A stretch of 64,000 bases of DNA, taken from positions 273,337 to 337,336 of the forward strand of contig NZ_JACVPW010000001.1 in NCBI RefSeq assembly GCF_018881715.1, written 5' to 3'. Within the stretch, counting starts at the first letter, position 1, and each line of letters starts with the position of its first letter. The notes beneath the pieces are model-generated. The model did no database searches, was not told the DNA's origin, and was given only the letters and a program-made list of their open reading frames with translations. Both the position numbers and the translations under genes were made by a program. Below are positions 27,831 through 38,398 of this stretch, piece by piece. The DNA is from Polynucleobacter parvulilacunae (lineage in GTDB: Bacteria; Pseudomonadota; Gammaproteobacteria; Burkholderiales; Burkholderiaceae).

Positions 27831-27855
27831 AATCTGCCTAATTTTTAGGCAGATT
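27831..27855. other. Perfect inverted repeat between the UbiH-like gene and dusB
   Basis: An 11-base stem AATCTGCCTAA/TTAGGCAGATT with a TTT loop sits in the 128-base gap. It would form a stable hairpin, but the bases after it (TGGGCC) are not a T-run, so it is at best a weak terminator. It may separate the pepP-ubiH transcript from dusB-fis. Confidence 0.5.
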
Positions 27856-27904
27856 TGGGCCTGACTGTGCTAAAGTGTCATGCTTTCCGCCCTAGCTCTT
27901 TTAG

Positions 27905-28921
27905 ATGAATATTGGCCCTCACCTCCTCGCAAATAAGCTGTTTGTAGCCCCTATGGCTGGGGTAACAGACCGCCCATTTAGGCAGCTTTGTAAGAAATTG
28001 GGTGCTGGATATGCGGTTTCTGAAATGGTGGCCTCGAATGCCCTACTTTGGAAAAGTGAAAAGACGCAGCGTCGCGCCAACCACGTTGGCGAATTCAAAC
28101 CGATTGCAGTACAAATTGCCGGCGCTGATCCAGCAATGATGGCAGCAGCAGCAAAAATTAACGTCGATCATGGCGCGCAGATTATTGACATCAATATGGG
28201 CTGCCCCGCAAAGAAAGTGTGCAATGTTGCAGCGGGTTCTGCGTTGTTACGTGACGAACCTTTGGTACAGCAAATTTTGGAAGCGGTTGTTAATGCGGTT
28301 GGCGTTGGACCAGATGCAGTGCCCGTGACATTGAAGATTCGAACAGGCTGGGATCGCGAACATAAGAACGCTATTGAAATTGCACAACTTGCAGAAAAGT
28401 CTGGCATCTCTATGTTGACTGTTCATGGCCGCACAAGAGCAGACTTGTATCACGGTGAGGCTGAATACGAAACAATTACTGCAGTTAAAAATAGTGTGAG
28501 CATTCCTGTGGTTGCGAATGGTGATATCAATAGCCCGGAAAAAGCTGAGCAAGTACTAAAGCTCACCGGTGCAGATGCCATCATGATTGGCCGCGCAGCT
28601 CAAGGTCGCCCCTGGATCTTTCGCGAAATCAACCACTATCTTGAAACAGGTGGCATGCTACCAACGCCCGAGATCAATGAGATCCAGGCCATCATGAATA
28701 CCCACCTCTTAGACCATTACGAGTTTTATGGTGAGCATATTGGCCTTCGCACTGCACGCAAACATATCGGCTGGTATTGTAAGGGCTTGCGTGATTCACA
28801 TGCTTTCCGCCAGCGTATGAATACAGCTGATGACTGCAAAACCCAACTTCAAATGGTCAATGATTATTTTGACGAGATGAAATCCCATTCTGACCGCTTG
28901 TTATTTTTGGAAGCGGCGTAG
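27905..28921 (+). CDS. dusB: tRNA-dihydrouridine synthase B
   Basis: A 338-residue FMN-dependent enzyme that reduces uridine to dihydrouridine in the tRNA D-loop. The start LFVAPMAGVTDRPFR, the catalytic-cysteine region NMGCPAKKVCN and GRAAQGRPW are typical. It sits directly upstream of fis, the conserved dusB-fis order known in proteobacteria. Confidence 0.96.
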   Translation: MNIGPHLLANKLFVAPMAGVTDRPFRQLCKKLGAGYAVSEMVASNALLWKSEKTQRRANHVGEFKPIAVQIAGADPAMMAAAAKINVDHGAQIIDINMGCPAKKVCNVAAGSALLRDEPLVQQILEAVVNAVGVGPDAVPVTLKIRTGWDREHKNAIEIAQLAEKSGISMLTVHGRTRADLYHGEAEYETITAVKNSVSIPVVANGDINSPEKAEQVLKLTGADAIMIGRAAQGRPWIFREINHYLETGGMLPTPEINEIQAIMNTHLLDHYEFYGEHIGLRTARKHIGWYCKGLRDSHAFRQRMNTADDCKTQLQMVNDYFDEMKSHSDRLLFLEAA

Positions 28922-28982
28922 CACTCACTGTATTTAGTTTTCTTTTTATTCTTTGTTTTAGTTTTTGTATTGATAGATTGTT

Positions 28983-29222
28983 ATGACCAATAAGCACCCG
29001 ATTACCGAATGTATTGAAACCCAATTGCAGGGCTACCTGAATGATCTCAAAGGAACAGCGCCGACCGATGTCTATCAAATGGTATTAGCAGTGGTTGAAA
29101 AGCCTATGCTGGAATTAGTAATGCAGCATGCTAAACATAATCAATCATTAGCCGCTCAATACCTTGGCATCAATCGCAACACCCTGCATAAAAAGTTAGT
29201 TGAACATCAACTGCTGAAGTAA
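28983..29222 (+). CDS. fis: Fis family DNA-binding protein
   Basis: A 79-residue nucleoid-associated protein. The C-terminal helix-turn-helix (NQSLAAQYLGINRNTLHKKL) is the Fis DNA-binding domain. It is shorter at the N-terminus than the E. coli protein (98 residues), as is common in betaproteobacteria, so the Hin-activation beta-hairpin arms are absent or reduced. It lies 61 bases after dusB and before purH. Confidence 0.93.
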   Translation: MTNKHPITECIETQLQGYLNDLKGTAPTDVYQMVLAVVEKPMLELVMQHAKHNQSLAAQYLGINRNTLHKKLVEHQLLK

Positions 29223-29295
29223 AAGCACATATCACAATCAATAAAGTAGCAAATTTACAAAGCCATCTTCTTTTAATTAAACCCTCCGAAAAACC

Positions 29296-30876
29296 ATGAT
29301 CCGTACAGCCCTACTCTCCGTCTCCGATAAAAATGGCATTGTGCCTTTTGCTAAAGCCCTTCATGAGCAAGGTATTAAGCTCATTTCTACTGGTGGCACC
29401 GCAAAACTCTTGGCAGAAAACAATCTACCTGTTGTTGAGGTTTCTTCTTTGACGAAATTTCCAGAGATGCTAGATGGTCGCGTAAAGACCCTTCACCCTA
29501 TGGTGCACGGTGGTTTATTGGCGCGCAGAGACTTCCCGGAACATATGGCGGCACTGAAAGAGCATGGCATCGACACAATCGATATGCTCGTTATCAACCT
29601 ATATCCATTTAACGAGACGGTTGCCAAGGAGAGCTGCTCATTTGAAGATGCAGTAGAGAACATTGATATTGGTGGCCCCGCAATGCTACGAGCTGCCGCC
29701 AAGAATCACCAAGATGTTACCGTATTGATCTCACCGGAAGACTACGCTCCAGTCTTGGCTGAAATGAAGGCCAATAAGAATGTTATTTCTTACAAGACTA
29801 ATTTAGCTTTGGCGAAAAAAGTATTTGCGCATACCGCTCAATATGATGGTGCGATTGCCAACTACCTGTCAGCATTGGGTGATGACTTGGATCACAAAGC
29901 ACGTTCTGCTTATCCAGAAACTTTGCACCTTGCCTTTGAAAAAGTACAAGAGATGCGCTATGGCGAGAATCCACATCAATCTGCGGCTTTCTACAAAGAT
30001 ATCTATCCAGTAGATGGTGCGCTTGCTAACTATAAACAGTTACAAGGCAAAGAGCTGTCTTATAACAATATTGCTGACGGAGACTCTGCTTGGGAATGTG
30101 TCAAGAGCTTTACTGGTAATGCTGGCGGCGCTGCTGCTTGCGTCATTATTAAGCATGCCAATCCGTGTGGCGTAGCTGTTGGCGCTACTGCACTTGAGGC
30201 TTACCAAAAAGCATTTAAGACCGATCCAAGCTCTGCGTTTGGCGGAATTATTGCCTTTAACGTTCCTTGTGATGGTGCTGCTGCAGAAGCTATTTCCAAG
30301 CAATTCGTGGAAGTGCTCATTGCCCCTGGCTTTAGTGATGAAGCCAAAGCAATCTTTGCTGCCAAACAAAATGTGCGCCTGTTAGAGATTCCATTGGGCA
30401 CTGCATTCAATACATTTGATTTCAAACGCGTTGGTGGCGGCCTGCTTGTGCAGTCCCCAGACGCAAAGAACGTTCTCGAAAGTGAAATGCGTGTTGTCAG
30501 CAAACGTCTGCCAACTCCAACTGAAATGCACGACATGATGTTTGCATGGCGCGTTGCCAAGTTTGTCAAATCCAATGCCATTGTGTATTGTGCTAATGGC
30601 ATGACCCTGGGTATTGGTGCAGGTCAAATGAGCCGAGTGGATTCTGCTCGTATGGCCAGCATTAAAGCTGAGAATGCAGGCTTAAGCCTCAAAGGTTCTG
30701 CAGTAGCTAGCGATGCCTTCTTCCCATTCCGCGATGGTTTGGATGTTGTTGTGAATGGTGGAGCAAGCTGCGCAATCCAACCAGGGGGCAGCATGCGTGA
30801 TGATGAAATCATTGCAGCAGCTAATGAGCATGGCATTGCCATGATCTTTACTGGCACACGTCACTTCCGTCATTAA
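29296..30876 (+). CDS. purH: Bifunctional AICAR formyltransferase / IMP cyclohydrolase
   Basis: A 526-residue enzyme of the last two steps of de novo IMP synthesis. The N-terminal MGS-like cyclohydrolase domain ([20 protein letters not shown]) is followed by the AICAR transformylase domain with [11 protein letters not shown] and the C-terminal [13 protein letters not shown]. The length is normal. It follows fis and precedes ruvC. Confidence 0.97.
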   Translation: MIRTALLSVSDKNGIVPFAKALHEQGIKLISTGGTAKLLAENNLPVVEVSSLTKFPEMLDGRVKTLHPMVHGGLLARRDFPEHMAALKEHGIDTIDMLVINLYPFNETVAKESCSFEDAVENIDIGGPAMLRAAAKNHQDVTVLISPEDYAPVLAEMKANKNVISYKTNLALAKKVFAHTAQYDGAIANYLSALGDDLDHKARSAYPETLHLAFEKVQEMRYGENPHQSAAFYKDIYPVDGALANYKQLQGKELSYNNIADGDSAWECVKSFTGNAGGAAACVIIKHANPCGVAVGATALEAYQKAFKTDPSSAFGGIIAFNVPCDGAAAEAISKQFVEVLIAPGFSDEAKAIFAAKQNVRLLEIPLGTAFNTFDFKRVGGGLLVQSPDAKNVLESEMRVVSKRLPTPTEMHDMMFAWRVAKFVKSNAIVYCANGMTLGIGAGQMSRVDSARMASIKAENAGLSLKGSAVASDAFFPFRDGLDVVVNGGASCAIQPGGSMRDDEIIAAANEHGIAMIFTGTRHFRH

Positions 30877-30900
30877 GCAAACAAGAGGCAACAAAAACTG

Positions 30901-31431
30901 ATGCGCTGGATAGGAATCGACCCAGGTTTACGGACAACCGGTTTTGGTGTCATTGATGTTGATGGCCAAAAACTGACCTACGTAGCTTCAGGGACGATTG
31001 AGAGTGGAGATCCGGCCAAAGGTTTACCTGAGCGTTTGGGTGCTCTCTATGCTGGCGTCAAAGAAGTTTTAGAGACCTACCGCCCAGAATCGGCTGCAAT
31101 TGAAGAAGTCTTCTTAAACGTTAATCCTCGCTCTACGCTCATGTTGGGTCAAGCGAGGGGTGCAGTGATTGCTGCCCTCGTATCTGAAAAGCTTCCTGTA
31201 GCTGAATACAGCGCACTGCGAGTAAAGCAAGCGATTGTGGGCACAGGTCGCGCAGCCAAGCCGCAGGTGCAGGAGATGGTGAAGCGCCTTTTAAGATTAA
31301 ATCGTGCCCCTGGAACAGATGCTTCAGATGCACTAGGTGTTGCTATCTGTGCCGCCCATCATGCACAAATGCCAAAAGCAATTACTGCAGCTTTAGCGCC
31401 CAAGCTAGCACCCAAAAAACGTAGTAAGTAA
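30901..31431 (+). CDS. ruvC: Crossover junction endodeoxyribonuclease RuvC
   Basis: A 176-residue Holliday-junction resolvase. The acidic catalytic residues are visible in [13 protein letters not shown] (D7), [12 protein letters not shown] (the glutamate near residue 66) and [16 protein letters not shown] (two aspartates). It starts 24 bases after purH and is followed by ruvA and ruvB, forming the full resolvasome. No LexA box was seen upstream. Confidence 0.97.
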   Translation: MRWIGIDPGLRTTGFGVIDVDGQKLTYVASGTIESGDPAKGLPERLGALYAGVKEVLETYRPESAAIEEVFLNVNPRSTLMLGQARGAVIAALVSEKLPVAEYSALRVKQAIVGTGRAAKPQVQEMVKRLLRLNRAPGTDASDALGVAICAAHHAQMPKAITAALAPKLAPKKRSK

Positions 31432-31460
31432 AAATACACATCACAGGTTAAGATCTCTAC

Positions 31461-32042
31461 ATGATTGGTCGCATTCAAGGTACTCTCGTTTCAGTTCATC
31501 CTCCTCGCCTCTTGGTCGATTGCCAAGGAATTGGTTACGAGGTTGATGTGCCCATGAGCACTTTGTATCAACTACCTCAAGCTGGACAAAAAATTACCTT
31601 ACTCACGCACTTTCAAGTTCGTGAAGATGCGCAGCAACTCTTTGGCTTTGCCACCGAAACTGAGCGTGAAGCCTTTAGACAGCTCATCAAGATCAGTGGT
31701 GTTGGCTCTCGCACCGCACTAGCAGTTCTCTCCGGCATGAGCGTCAATGAGTTAGCCCAGGCTATTGCGCTGCAAGAGGCTGGACGCCTGACTCAGGTTC
31801 CCGGTATTGGCAAGAAAACTGCTGAGCGTCTCTGCCTAGAGCTTAAAGGTAAGTTAGCCCCAGACCTGGGTATTACAGGGGGCAAACCTCAAGCGATTGA
31901 AGCGAGCAGTGAAGTATTACAAGCACTCTTGGCATTAGGCTACTCAGAAAAAGAAGCACTTCTGGCTCTCAAGCAAATACCACCAGAAACAAATGTGTCA
32001 GATGGCATCCGCATGGGCTTGAAATATTTATCTAAGCCTTAA
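31461..32042 (+). CDS. ruvA: Holliday junction branch migration protein RuvA
   Basis: A 193-residue junction-binding subunit that recruits RuvB. The N-terminal OB-fold ([20 protein letters not shown]) is followed by two helix-hairpin-helix motifs ([15 protein letters not shown] and [19 protein letters not shown]) and a flexible C-terminal domain III. It lies 29 bases after ruvC and before ruvB. Confidence 0.97.
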   Translation: MIGRIQGTLVSVHPPRLLVDCQGIGYEVDVPMSTLYQLPQAGQKITLLTHFQVREDAQQLFGFATETEREAFRQLIKISGVGSRTALAVLSGMSVNELAQAIALQEAGRLTQVPGIGKKTAERLCLELKGKLAPDLGITGGKPQAIEASSEVLQALLALGYSEKEALLALKQIPPETNVSDGIRMGLKYLSKP

Positions 32043-32096
32043 GTAGATAAACACCGCTTTAAACACTACTGAGCAAAACACCACTAAACTCATAGC

Positions 32097-33161
32097 ATGG
32101 CAATTCATACAGACGACCTCAGCTCTATTCCCGAAGATTTACCGGAGAATAACGACCGCATTGTGAGTGGCTCGGCTGGGAACGCTGAAGCCGTCTTTGA
32201 AAGAGCGCTGCGCCCCAAACAACTCGATGAGTATGTTGGTCAAACAAAAGCGCGCGCCCAATTAGAAATTTTCATTAGCGCTACAAGAGCCCGACAAGAA
32301 GCGCTAGATCACGTTCTCTTATTTGGGCCTCCTGGTCTTGGCAAAACTACCTTGGCACATATTATTGCCAGAGAGCTTGGTGTGAATTTGCGTCAAACCA
32401 GCGGCCCTGTTCTGGATAGGCCCGGCGATCTTGCTGCCTTACTCACCAATCTAGAAGAAAATGATGTTCTCTTCATTGATGAGATTCATCGCCTATCGCC
32501 AGTAGTAGAAGAGATTCTTTACCCCGCACTTGAGGACTACAGCCTAGACATCATGATTGGCGAAGGTCCTGCTGCTCGCAGCGTGAAGATTGATCTCAAG
32601 CCTTTCACATTGATTGGTGCAACCACCCGTGCTGGCATGCTCACCAACCCATTGCGCGATCGCTTTGGCATTGTGGCCAGACTTGAGTTCTATACAACTG
32701 AAGAGCTCACCAAAATTATTAGTCGTTCAGCAAGTCTGCTCAAAGCTGATATTGATCCAGAAGGTTCGGTAGAAATTGCTAAGCGTGCACGCGGCACTCC
32801 GCGTATTGCCAATCGCCTGCTCAGAAGAGTTCGTGACTACGCAGAAGTCAAAGGCACCGGTACGATCACTAAAGCCATGGCGGATGCTGCACTCAAGATG
32901 CTCGATGTGGATCCGAGCGGCTTTGATGTAATGGACAGAAAGTTACTAGAAGCGATCTTGCACAAGTTTGATGGTGGCCCAGTAGGTATTGATAACTTAG
33001 CAGCGGCCATTGGCGAAGAACGCGACACCATTGAAGATGTGCTTGAGCCCTACTTGATTCAACAAGGCTACCTACAAAGAACCTCGCGTGGCCGAGTGGC
33101 AACCCGTCAGGCCTATGAACATTTTGGGTTAACGCCACCTAGCAGTGGCTTAGATATTTAA
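32097..33161 (+). CDS. ruvB: Holliday junction branch migration helicase RuvB
   Basis: A 354-residue AAA+ ATPase. Walker A is [14 protein letters not shown], Walker B is [10 protein letters not shown], and sensor residues lie in [12 protein letters not shown] winged-helix DNA-binding domain occupies the C-terminus ([15 protein letters not shown]). Its stop overlaps the convergent tyrS stop by four bases (TTAA). Confidence 0.97.
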   Translation: MAIHTDDLSSIPEDLPENNDRIVSGSAGNAEAVFERALRPKQLDEYVGQTKARAQLEIFISATRARQEALDHVLLFGPPGLGKTTLAHIIARELGVNLRQTSGPVLDRPGDLAALLTNLEENDVLFIDEIHRLSPVVEEILYPALEDYSLDIMIGEGPAARSVKIDLKPFTLIGATTRAGMLTNPLRDRFGIVARLEFYTTEELTKIISRSASLLKADIDPEGSVEIAKRARGTPRIANRLLRRVRDYAEVKGTGTITKAMADAALKMLDVDPSGFDVMDRKLLEAILHKFDGGPVGIDNLAAAIGEERDTIEDVLEPYLIQQGYLQRTSRGRVATRQAYEHFGLTPPSSGLDI

Positions 33162-34390
33162 GCTAGAGTTACTTTGGCGAACTTACGTTTACCAACCTGC
33201 ACAACGTAAGTGCCAGCCTCAACCTTTAACTGTTTCTCAGTAATGGTTGCACCATCAATCTTCACACCGTTTTGCTCGATATTGCGATTGGCTTCCGATG
33301 TAGAAGGAGCAAGGCCAGCCGCTTTCAGAAGATTGGCAATTTGCATTGGTGCACCAGAGAGATTGACCTCTGGAATGTCATCAGGTACACCGCCTTTAGC
33401 GCGGTGATTAAAGTCTTCTAATGCTTTTTCTGCCGCAGCTTGCGAATGAAAGCGCGCAACGATTTCTTGAGCAAGCAATACTTTGCAATCTTTTGGGTTT
33501 CGACCTGCAGCAACTTCTTGCTTCATTAAGTCAATCTCAGCCATTGGGCGGAAAGAAAGCAATGTGAAGTAATCCCACATCAACTCATCGGAGATGCTCA
33601 ATAGCTTGCCAAACATCTCACCAGCAGGCTCACTAATGCCGATGTAATTACCTTTGGACTTACTCATCTTGTCCACGCCATCTAAACCAACCAGCAGAGG
33701 CATTGTCAAAATACATTGAGGCTCTTGGCCATATTCACGCTGGAGCTCGCGCCCAACCAAGAGATTAAATTTCTGATCCGTACCACCAAGCTCTAAATCA
33801 CTCTTCAAGGCAACAGAGTCATAGCCTTGCATCAATGGGTACAAGAACTCATGTACAGAGATGGGTACGCCACTACGGTAGCGTTTTGTAAAGTCATCGC
33901 GCTCTAACATTTGCGCAACGGTATATCGCGCTGCCAACTGAATCATGCCACGCGCACCCAAGGGATCACACCACTCACTGTTGTAGCGCACTTCAGTTTT
34001 AGCAGGATCAAGAACCATGCTTGCTTGACGATAGTAGGTCTCAGCGTTGACGGCGATCTCTTCAGCAGTCAAAGGTGGGCGAGTAGCGTTGCGGCCTGAC
34101 GGATCACCAATCATGCTGGTGAAGTCGCCAATTAAGAAAATAACCGTGTGACCTAAATCCTGTAGCTGACGCAATTTGTTCAAAACAACGGTATGGCCCA
34201 GATGAATATCTGGAGCTGTTGGATCTAAACCCAATTTAATCCGCAATGGCGTCTTAGTAGCTTGGCTACGAGCCAGCTTCTGAACCCAGTCAGCCTCAAC
34301 CAACAGCTCATCGCAGCCACGTTTAGTGACTTCTAGTGCCGCAAAGACTTCAGGGGTCAGAGGATATTTTTGTTCTGGTTTGGCCGTCAT
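33158..34390 (-). CDS. tyrS: Tyrosine-tRNA ligase
   Basis: A 410-residue class I aminoacyl-tRNA synthetase. The HIGH-like motif is HLGHTVVLN and the KMSKS motif is [14 protein letters not shown]-terminal S4-like RNA-binding domain is present (residues from about 345, [14 protein letters not shown]). I start at 34390 ([11 protein letters not shown]) because the upstream extension enters the divergent anmK gene and has no family character. It ends tail-to-tail with ruvB, with a four-base overlap. Confidence 0.96.
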   Translation of the reverse strand: MTAKPEQKYPLTPEVFAALEVTKRGCDELLVEADWVQKLARSQATKTPLRIKLGLDPTAPDIHLGHTVVLNKLRQLQDLGHTVIFLIGDFTSMIGDPSGRNATRPPLTAEEIAVNAETYYRQASMVLDPAKTEVRYNSEWCDPLGARGMIQLAARYTVAQMLERDDFTKRYRSGVPISVHEFLYPLMQGYDSVALKSDLELGGTDQKFNLLVGRELQREYGQEPQCILTMPLLVGLDGVDKMSKSKGNYIGISEPAGEMFGKLLSISDELMWDYFTLLSFRPMAEIDLMKQEVAAGRNPKDCKVLLAQEIVARFHSQAAAEKALEDFNHRAKGGVPDDIPEVNLSGAPMQIANLLKAAGLAPSTSEANRNIEQNGVKIDGATITEKQLKVEAGTYVVQVGKRKFAKVTLA

Positions 34391-34466
34391 GCTGATTCGG
34401 TTTACTGATTCAGTTAAATTAGTAGTTAAATTGCTAAAGCATAATTGTCGCATTCCTGAGAGCCCC

Positions 34467-35594
34467 ATGAACAAACCCCATTCCTTCTATATCGGCCTGA
34501 TGTCTGGCACCAGCCTAGACGGGATCGATGCCGTTCTGGCCAAGATTGGGGTTAATGGCGAAGCTAGCGCTCTCGATGCGGTGACTATGTCTTTTAGCCC
34601 AGAGCTACGCAAAGCCCTATTTGAGCTCCAAAGCCCTGGCCAAAATGAGCTCCACCGGGAAAAGCAGGCAGGTAATGCCTTAGCCCTGGCTTATGCGGAT
34701 GCTGTCAATCTACTGCTGCAGAAAGCCAAACTTCAGCCCGCAGATATTACTGCTATTGGCGCACATGGTCAGACCATTCGCCACCAACCGCATCTTGGTG
34801 ACATGGCCTATACCCACCAAACGCTGAATCCCGCCCTCTTGGCAGAAAAGACTGGCATTGATGTTATTGCTGACTTTAGAAGTCGTGACTTAGCTGCTGG
34901 TGGACATGGCGCTCCATTAGTGCCAGCCTTTCATGCGCAGCAATTTGTAGAAGCTAAAAATTTAGCGATCCTCAATATTGGTGGCATCGCCAATCTCACG
35001 CTGCTCCCTAAAGATGGTGAAGTGACTGGCTTTGATTGCGGCCCTGGAAATATGTTGATGGATGCTTGGATACATGAGCATCAAGGCAATGCTTTTGATG
35101 AAAATGGACAGTGGGCATTACAAGGCAAAGTCAACGAAGCGCTACTCAAAAAAATGATGAATGACGCTTTCTTTGCAAAAGTACCGCCTAAGAGCACTGG
35201 CAGGGATGACTTTCATCTTGCTTGGTTGCAAGAAAAATTGGATAGTGAAAATTATCTTTGCGAAGATGTGCAAGCCACATTACTCAATCTGACAGCACAA
35301 TCTGCATTAGAGGCTTTAGCGCGTTATGCCCCGCAAACCCAGAAGCTGATTGTCTGTGGTGGTGGCGCTAGAAATAATGCGCTCATGAATTTATTTAAAG
35401 TGAAGTCGCAGCAATTCTTCAAACAACCATTAGAAATTACTACAAGCGAGTCCGCGGGAATTGACCCTCAGTTAGTTGAGGGTCTTGCTTTCGCATGGCT
35501 TGCGTGGGCCCATAAAGAAAAACGGCCAGCAAATTTGCCAGCCGTTACAGGAGCGAAAGGTCCTAGAGTTCTAGGCGCTTGCTATCCAGCTTAA
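34467..35594 (+). CDS. anmK: Anhydro-N-acetylmuramic acid kinase
   Basis: A 375-residue ASKHA-fold kinase that converts 1,6-anhydro-MurNAc to MurNAc-6-phosphate in peptidoglycan recycling. [15 protein letters not shown] at the N-terminus and the phosphate-binding [12 protein letters not shown] and [12 protein letters not shown] segments are diagnostic. I start at 34467 with [10 protein letters not shown] rather than the longer frame, which is anti-sense to tyrS. It links with amgK and murU elsewhere in this window. Confidence 0.95.
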   Translation: MNKPHSFYIGLMSGTSLDGIDAVLAKIGVNGEASALDAVTMSFSPELRKALFELQSPGQNELHREKQAGNALALAYADAVNLLLQKAKLQPADITAIGAHGQTIRHQPHLGDMAYTHQTLNPALLAEKTGIDVIADFRSRDLAAGGHGAPLVPAFHAQQFVEAKNLAILNIGGIANLTLLPKDGEVTGFDCGPGNMLMDAWIHEHQGNAFDENGQWALQGKVNEALLKKMMNDAFFAKVPPKSTGRDDFHLAWLQEKLDSENYLCEDVQATLLNLTAQSALEALARYAPQTQKLIVCGGGARNNALMNLFKVKSQQFFKQPLEITTSESAGIDPQLVEGLAFAWLAWAHKEKRPANLPAVTGAKGPRVLGACYPA

Positions 35595-35595
35595 C

Positions 35596-35646
35596 TTCTC
35601 TGCTTAATTAAATATTAATTAAGCTCGTTTTTATTTAAGCAGAGAA
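35596..35646 (+). terminator. Terminator of anmK with two alternative hairpins
   Basis: A compact palindrome GCTTAATTAA/TTAATTAAGC (35602-35611 and 35615-35624) is followed by TCGTTTTT. A longer alternative stem, TTCTCTGCTTAA (35596-35607) with TTAAGCAGAGAA (35635-35646), would use the last codons and stop of the convergent erpA. The two pairings are mutually exclusive. Confidence 0.6.
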
Positions 35647-36009
35647 AGAAGATCCGCAGCCACAAGTAGTTTGGGCATTTGGGTTCTTAATCACAAACTG
35701 TGATCCGTTGATGTCTTCTTTGTAATCGATCTCAGCGCCAACTAAATATTGAAAGCTCATTGAGTCTACTAACAAAGTAACGCCATTCTTTTCAAAGAGT
35801 GTGTCGTCTTCATTCACAGCATCATCAAATGTGAAGCCATATTGAAATCCTGAGCAACCACCGCCTTGTACGAATACGCGAAGCTTCAACTCTGGATTAC
35901 CTTCTTCGGCAATCAAGTCAGCCACTTTTGCAGCAGCGCTATCCGTGAACACCAATGGGGTTGGTGGCTCAGCTAAATCTTGTGCAGGTTGTGTAGCTAA
36001 TTCAGTCAT
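35635..36009 (-). CDS. erpA: Iron-sulfur cluster insertion protein
   Basis: A 124-residue A-type [Fe-S] carrier. The three ligand cysteines are in [11 protein letters not shown] and [11 protein letters not shown] at the C-terminus. The non-conserved N-terminal extension (about 17 residues) is Pro/Ala-rich. ErpA delivers clusters to target enzymes; IscA cannot be excluded by sequence alone, but the lone gene outside an isc operon fits ErpA. Its last codons overlap the alternative terminator stem of anmK. Confidence 0.88.
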   Translation of the reverse strand: MTELATQPAQDLAEPPTPLVFTDSAAAKVADLIAEEGNPELKLRVFVQGGGCSGFQYGFTFDDAVNEDDTLFEKNGVTLLVDSMSFQYLVGAEIDYKEDINGSQFVIKNPNAQTTCGCGSSFSA

Positions 36010-36089
36010 GATTTACTCCTAATTCAAAAGGCAATGTCTCATTTTAGGCTTTTAATGCCCAGTTTGCTGAAGGGGTATTCCTTATGAAA

Positions 36090-37148
36090 TTAAGGAGATA
36101 CAGCGATCTGGGTCAGGCCCGTCGTCTCAGGCAAGCCAAACATCAGGTTCATACACTGCACACCTTGGCCTGAAGCACCCTTCACCAAATTGTCTTCAAC
36201 CACCAAAATAACTAAAGTGTCGCCGCCGCCTGGACGATGGATAGCAATCCGAATGCCATTGCTACCCCGAACAGAGCGTGTTTCTGGGTGACTGCCTGCA
36301 GGCATCACATCGACAAACGGCTCATCTTTATAGAAATTCTCATAAAGCTTTTGATAATCGATCTCTTTACCGGCATCAGTCAAACGCACATACAAGGTTG
36401 AATGAATACCTCTAATCATCGGCGTTAAATGTGGCACAAATGTCAGGCCAATTTGATCATGTCCAGCAATGGCTTTTAAGCCTTGCTCGATTTCAGGTAA
36501 ATGACGATGACCTTTAACGCTATACGCTTTGAAGTTATCCGCTGCTTCAGACAACAGCGTACCGATCTCTGCTTTACGTCCAGCACCAGAGGTACCTGAC
36601 TTTGAATCCGAAATAATATGCGTGCCATCGATCAAATGCTTACCGCCAGTTGATTTTGGCGAGAGTAATGGTGCAAGACCTAACTGCACTGAGGTTGGGT
36701 AGCAACCTGCCAAACCAACTACGCGCGCCTTCTTAATGGCATCACGATTGATTTCTGGCAAACCATAAACAGCTTCAGCCAAAATTTCTGGGCAGCCATG
36801 CTCCATGCCATACCACTTAGCAAATTCTTTTACATCCTTTAAACGGAAGTCGGCTGCGAGATCCAAAATCTTGACATTGTTGGCGAGCAATTCTTTTGCT
36901 TGCGCCATCGCAACACCATGCGGGGTTGCGAAGAACACCACATCACATTCGTTGAGCTTGGCTTCGTCAGGCGTTGTAAATTTCAGAGCAACACGACCTC
37001 GTAAAGATGGAAACATCTCAGCTACTGGCATACCAGCTTCTGTGCGAGAAGTAATTGCAGTGAGCTTTACCTCAGGATGCTGCGCCAATAAACGCAATAG
37101 CTCCACTCCGGTATACCCAGTCCCACCAACGATGCCAACTTTAATCAT
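36090..37148 (-). CDS. argC: N-acetyl-gamma-glutamyl-phosphate reductase
   Basis: A 352-residue NADPH-dependent reductase of arginine synthesis. The N-terminal dinucleotide motif [17 protein letters not shown] and the catalytic cysteine in [13 protein letters not shown] are visible. The start at 37148 is chosen because GGAGA lies six bases upstream; the longer frame adds only four residues. It belongs to the long (type 1) ArgC group by length. Confidence 0.96.
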   Translation of the reverse strand: MIKVGIVGGTGYTGVELLRLLAQHPEVKLTAITSRTEAGMPVAEMFPSLRGRVALKFTTPDEAKLNECDVVFFATPHGVAMAQAKELLANNVKILDLAADFRLKDVKEFAKWYGMEHGCPEILAEAVYGLPEINRDAIKKARVVGLAGCYPTSVQLGLAPLLSPKSTGGKHLIDGTHIISDSKSGTSGAGRKAEIGTLLSEAADNFKAYSVKGHRHLPEIEQGLKAIAGHDQIGLTFVPHLTPMIRGIHSTLYVRLTDAGKEIDYQKLYENFYKDEPFVDVMPAGSHPETRSVRGSNGIRIAIHRPGGGDTLVILVVEDNLVKGASGQGVQCMNLMFGLPETTGLTQIAVSP

Positions 37149-37205
37149 GTCATTCTCCAAAATACCGACTGATGAATTTTATTTCTTTAATACCTAGATT
37201 GTAGA

Positions 37206-37234
37206 AACAAAAAGGGCCGCTTGCGCGACCCTTT
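37206..37234 (-). terminator. Intrinsic terminator of the rplM-rpsI operon
   Basis: On the minus strand the ten-base stem AAAGGGTCGC/GCGGCCCTTT closes on a GCAA tetraloop and runs into TTTTTG. One U-G pair occurs in the RNA. It lies 26 bases after the rpsI stop. Confidence 0.88.
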
Positions 37235-37260
37235 CGATAAAACTTGAGCGACTGAAAGAA

Positions 37261-37662
37261 TTAGCGCTTGCTGAACTGCTTACGACGACGCGCGCCGTGC
37301 AGACCAACCTTTTTACGCTCAACTTCACGAGCATCGCGAGTTACCAAGCCTGCTTTAGACAGGGTTGGCTTCAAAGCGTTGTCGTAGTCGATCAATGCAC
37401 GAGTAACACCGTGACGAACTGCACCAGCTTGGCCAGTTTCACCGCCACCAGAAACGTTTACTTTGATATCAAAGGTCGTTAAGTGGGCTGTGAGAGCCAA
37501 AGGCTGACGAGCGATCATGCGTGATGTTTCACGAGCAAAATATGCATCGATAGGCTTACCATTAACAATGATTTCGCCTTTGCCAGATTTAATGAATACG
37601 CGCGCAACAGAACTCTTGCGGCGACCAGTACCGTAATTCCAATTTCCGTAATTAATAGCCAT
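37261..37662 (-). CDS. rpsI: 30S ribosomal protein S9
   Basis: A 133-residue ribosomal protein of the small subunit. The N-terminal [14 protein letters not shown] and the basic C-terminal tail ending [17 protein letters not shown], which reaches towards the P-site tRNA, are typical. It lies nine bases after rplM on the same strand, the standard L13-S9 operon. Confidence 0.98.
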   Translation of the reverse strand: MAINYGNWNYGTGRRKSSVARVFIKSGKGEIIVNGKPIDAYFARETSRMIARQPLALTAHLTTFDIKVNVSGGGETGQAGAVRHGVTRALIDYDNALKPTLSKAGLVTRDAREVERKKVGLHGARRRKQFSKR

Positions 37663-37671
37663 TTGGTTTCC

Positions 37672-38100
37672 TTAAATCTCTAACGCTTTTGGCTGTTGAG
37701 CCGCATGCGGATGATTGGCGTCGCCGTAGACTTTTAATTTCTTAATCATGGCATAGCCAAGTGGGCCTTTTGGCAACATACCCTTCACAGCCTTCTCCAA
37801 AGCGCGACCTGGGAAACGGTCTTGCATCTTGTCGAAGTTAGTCGAGCTAATACCACCTGGGTATCCGCTGTGACGGTAATAAATTTTGTTCAAGCCTTTT
37901 GTGCCAGTGACACGGAGCTTAGAAGAATTGATAACGACAATAAAGTCGCCAGTATCAACGTGTGGGGTGTATTCAGGCTTGTGCTTGCCGCGTAGACGGA
38001 GTGCCACTTCACTGGCGACACGACCGAGGACTTTGTCCGTAGCGTCAATCACGAACCATTCATGCACTACCTCATGGGATTTTGCAGAAAAAGTTTTCAT
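37672..38100 (-). CDS. rplM: 50S ribosomal protein L13
   Basis: A 142-residue early-assembly protein of the large subunit. The N-terminal region [19 protein letters not shown] and the central HTPHVDTGD-like segment are typical. The length is normal. The upstream leader of about 160 bases is separated from the next transcript by the strong minus-strand terminator at 38261-38289, so rplM must have its own promoter downstream of it. Confidence 0.98.
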   Translation of the reverse strand: MKTFSAKSHEVVHEWFVIDATDKVLGRVASEVALRLRGKHKPEYTPHVDTGDFIVVINSSKLRVTGTKGLNKIYYRHSGYPGGISSTNFDKMQDRFPGRALEKAVKGMLPKGPLGYAMIKKLKVYGDANHPHAAQQPKALEI

Positions 38101-38260
38101 GATTTCTCAAATTGTTATGGTCAAAAAAAATTACCCCAACCAAACTACGTCCACCTTGGCCCTGCTTATGTTTGCAAGCTCGCAGATTCTGCAATTTAAC
38201 TGGTACAACAAATTACCGCTGACCGGCTCGGTAATTCAGTAAAGCCTTGAATTGTAACCT

Positions 38261-38289
38261 AAAAAAAACCCAGGAACGAGTCCTGGGTT
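38261..38289 (-). terminator. Strong intrinsic terminator of the candidate small RNA
   Basis: A nine-base perfect stem AACCCAGGA/TCCTGGGTT with a five-base loop is followed on the minus strand by eight T residues. The plus strand lacks a T-run on its downstream side, so the terminator acts leftward only. No protein gene on the minus strand lies upstream within range except the non-coding RNA unit. Confidence 0.85.
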
Positions 38290-38362
38290 GGAATCCACCT
38301 ATGTTTGGGTGGAGGAGACACTGGGAGGTAAGTCGCAGTCTTATACAAGACTGACTACCAAT
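38261..38362 (-). ncRNA. Candidate trans-acting small RNA with CCUCC motifs
   Basis: The minus strand holds a complete transcription unit without a plausible gene. A -10 box TAGAAT (38369-38374) and -35 TTGCGT (38393-38398) are 18 bases apart, and a terminator ends at 38261. The roughly 100-nt RNA would fold into CAGTCTT/AAGACTG (38336-38342 with 38347-38353), TCCACC/GGTGGA (38294-38299 with 38308-38313) and the terminator stem. Two anti-Shine-Dalgarno motifs, CCTCCC and CTCCTCC, lie between the first two stems, the second partly within the stem. Such motifs occur in loops of trans-acting small RNAs that block translation start. I do not recognise the family. This is a sequence-based inference, and expression is unproven. 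Confidence 0.55.
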
Positions 38363-38368
38363 ATGGTT

Positions 38369-38398
38369 ATTCTACACAAGGAATATGGTGCAACGCAA
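38369..38398 (-). promoter_or_regulatory. Sigma70-type promoter of the candidate small RNA
   Basis: On the minus strand TTGCGT (38393-38398) and TAGAAT (38369-38374) are separated by 18 bases. Transcription would start near 38362. The -35 has four of six consensus bases and the -10 five of six. Confidence 0.5.

Noticed and set aside
34391-34474. Longer starts for tyrS and for anmK
   Set aside because: Each extension lies antisense to the other gene's real coding start. The conserved N-termini begin at 34390 and 34467.
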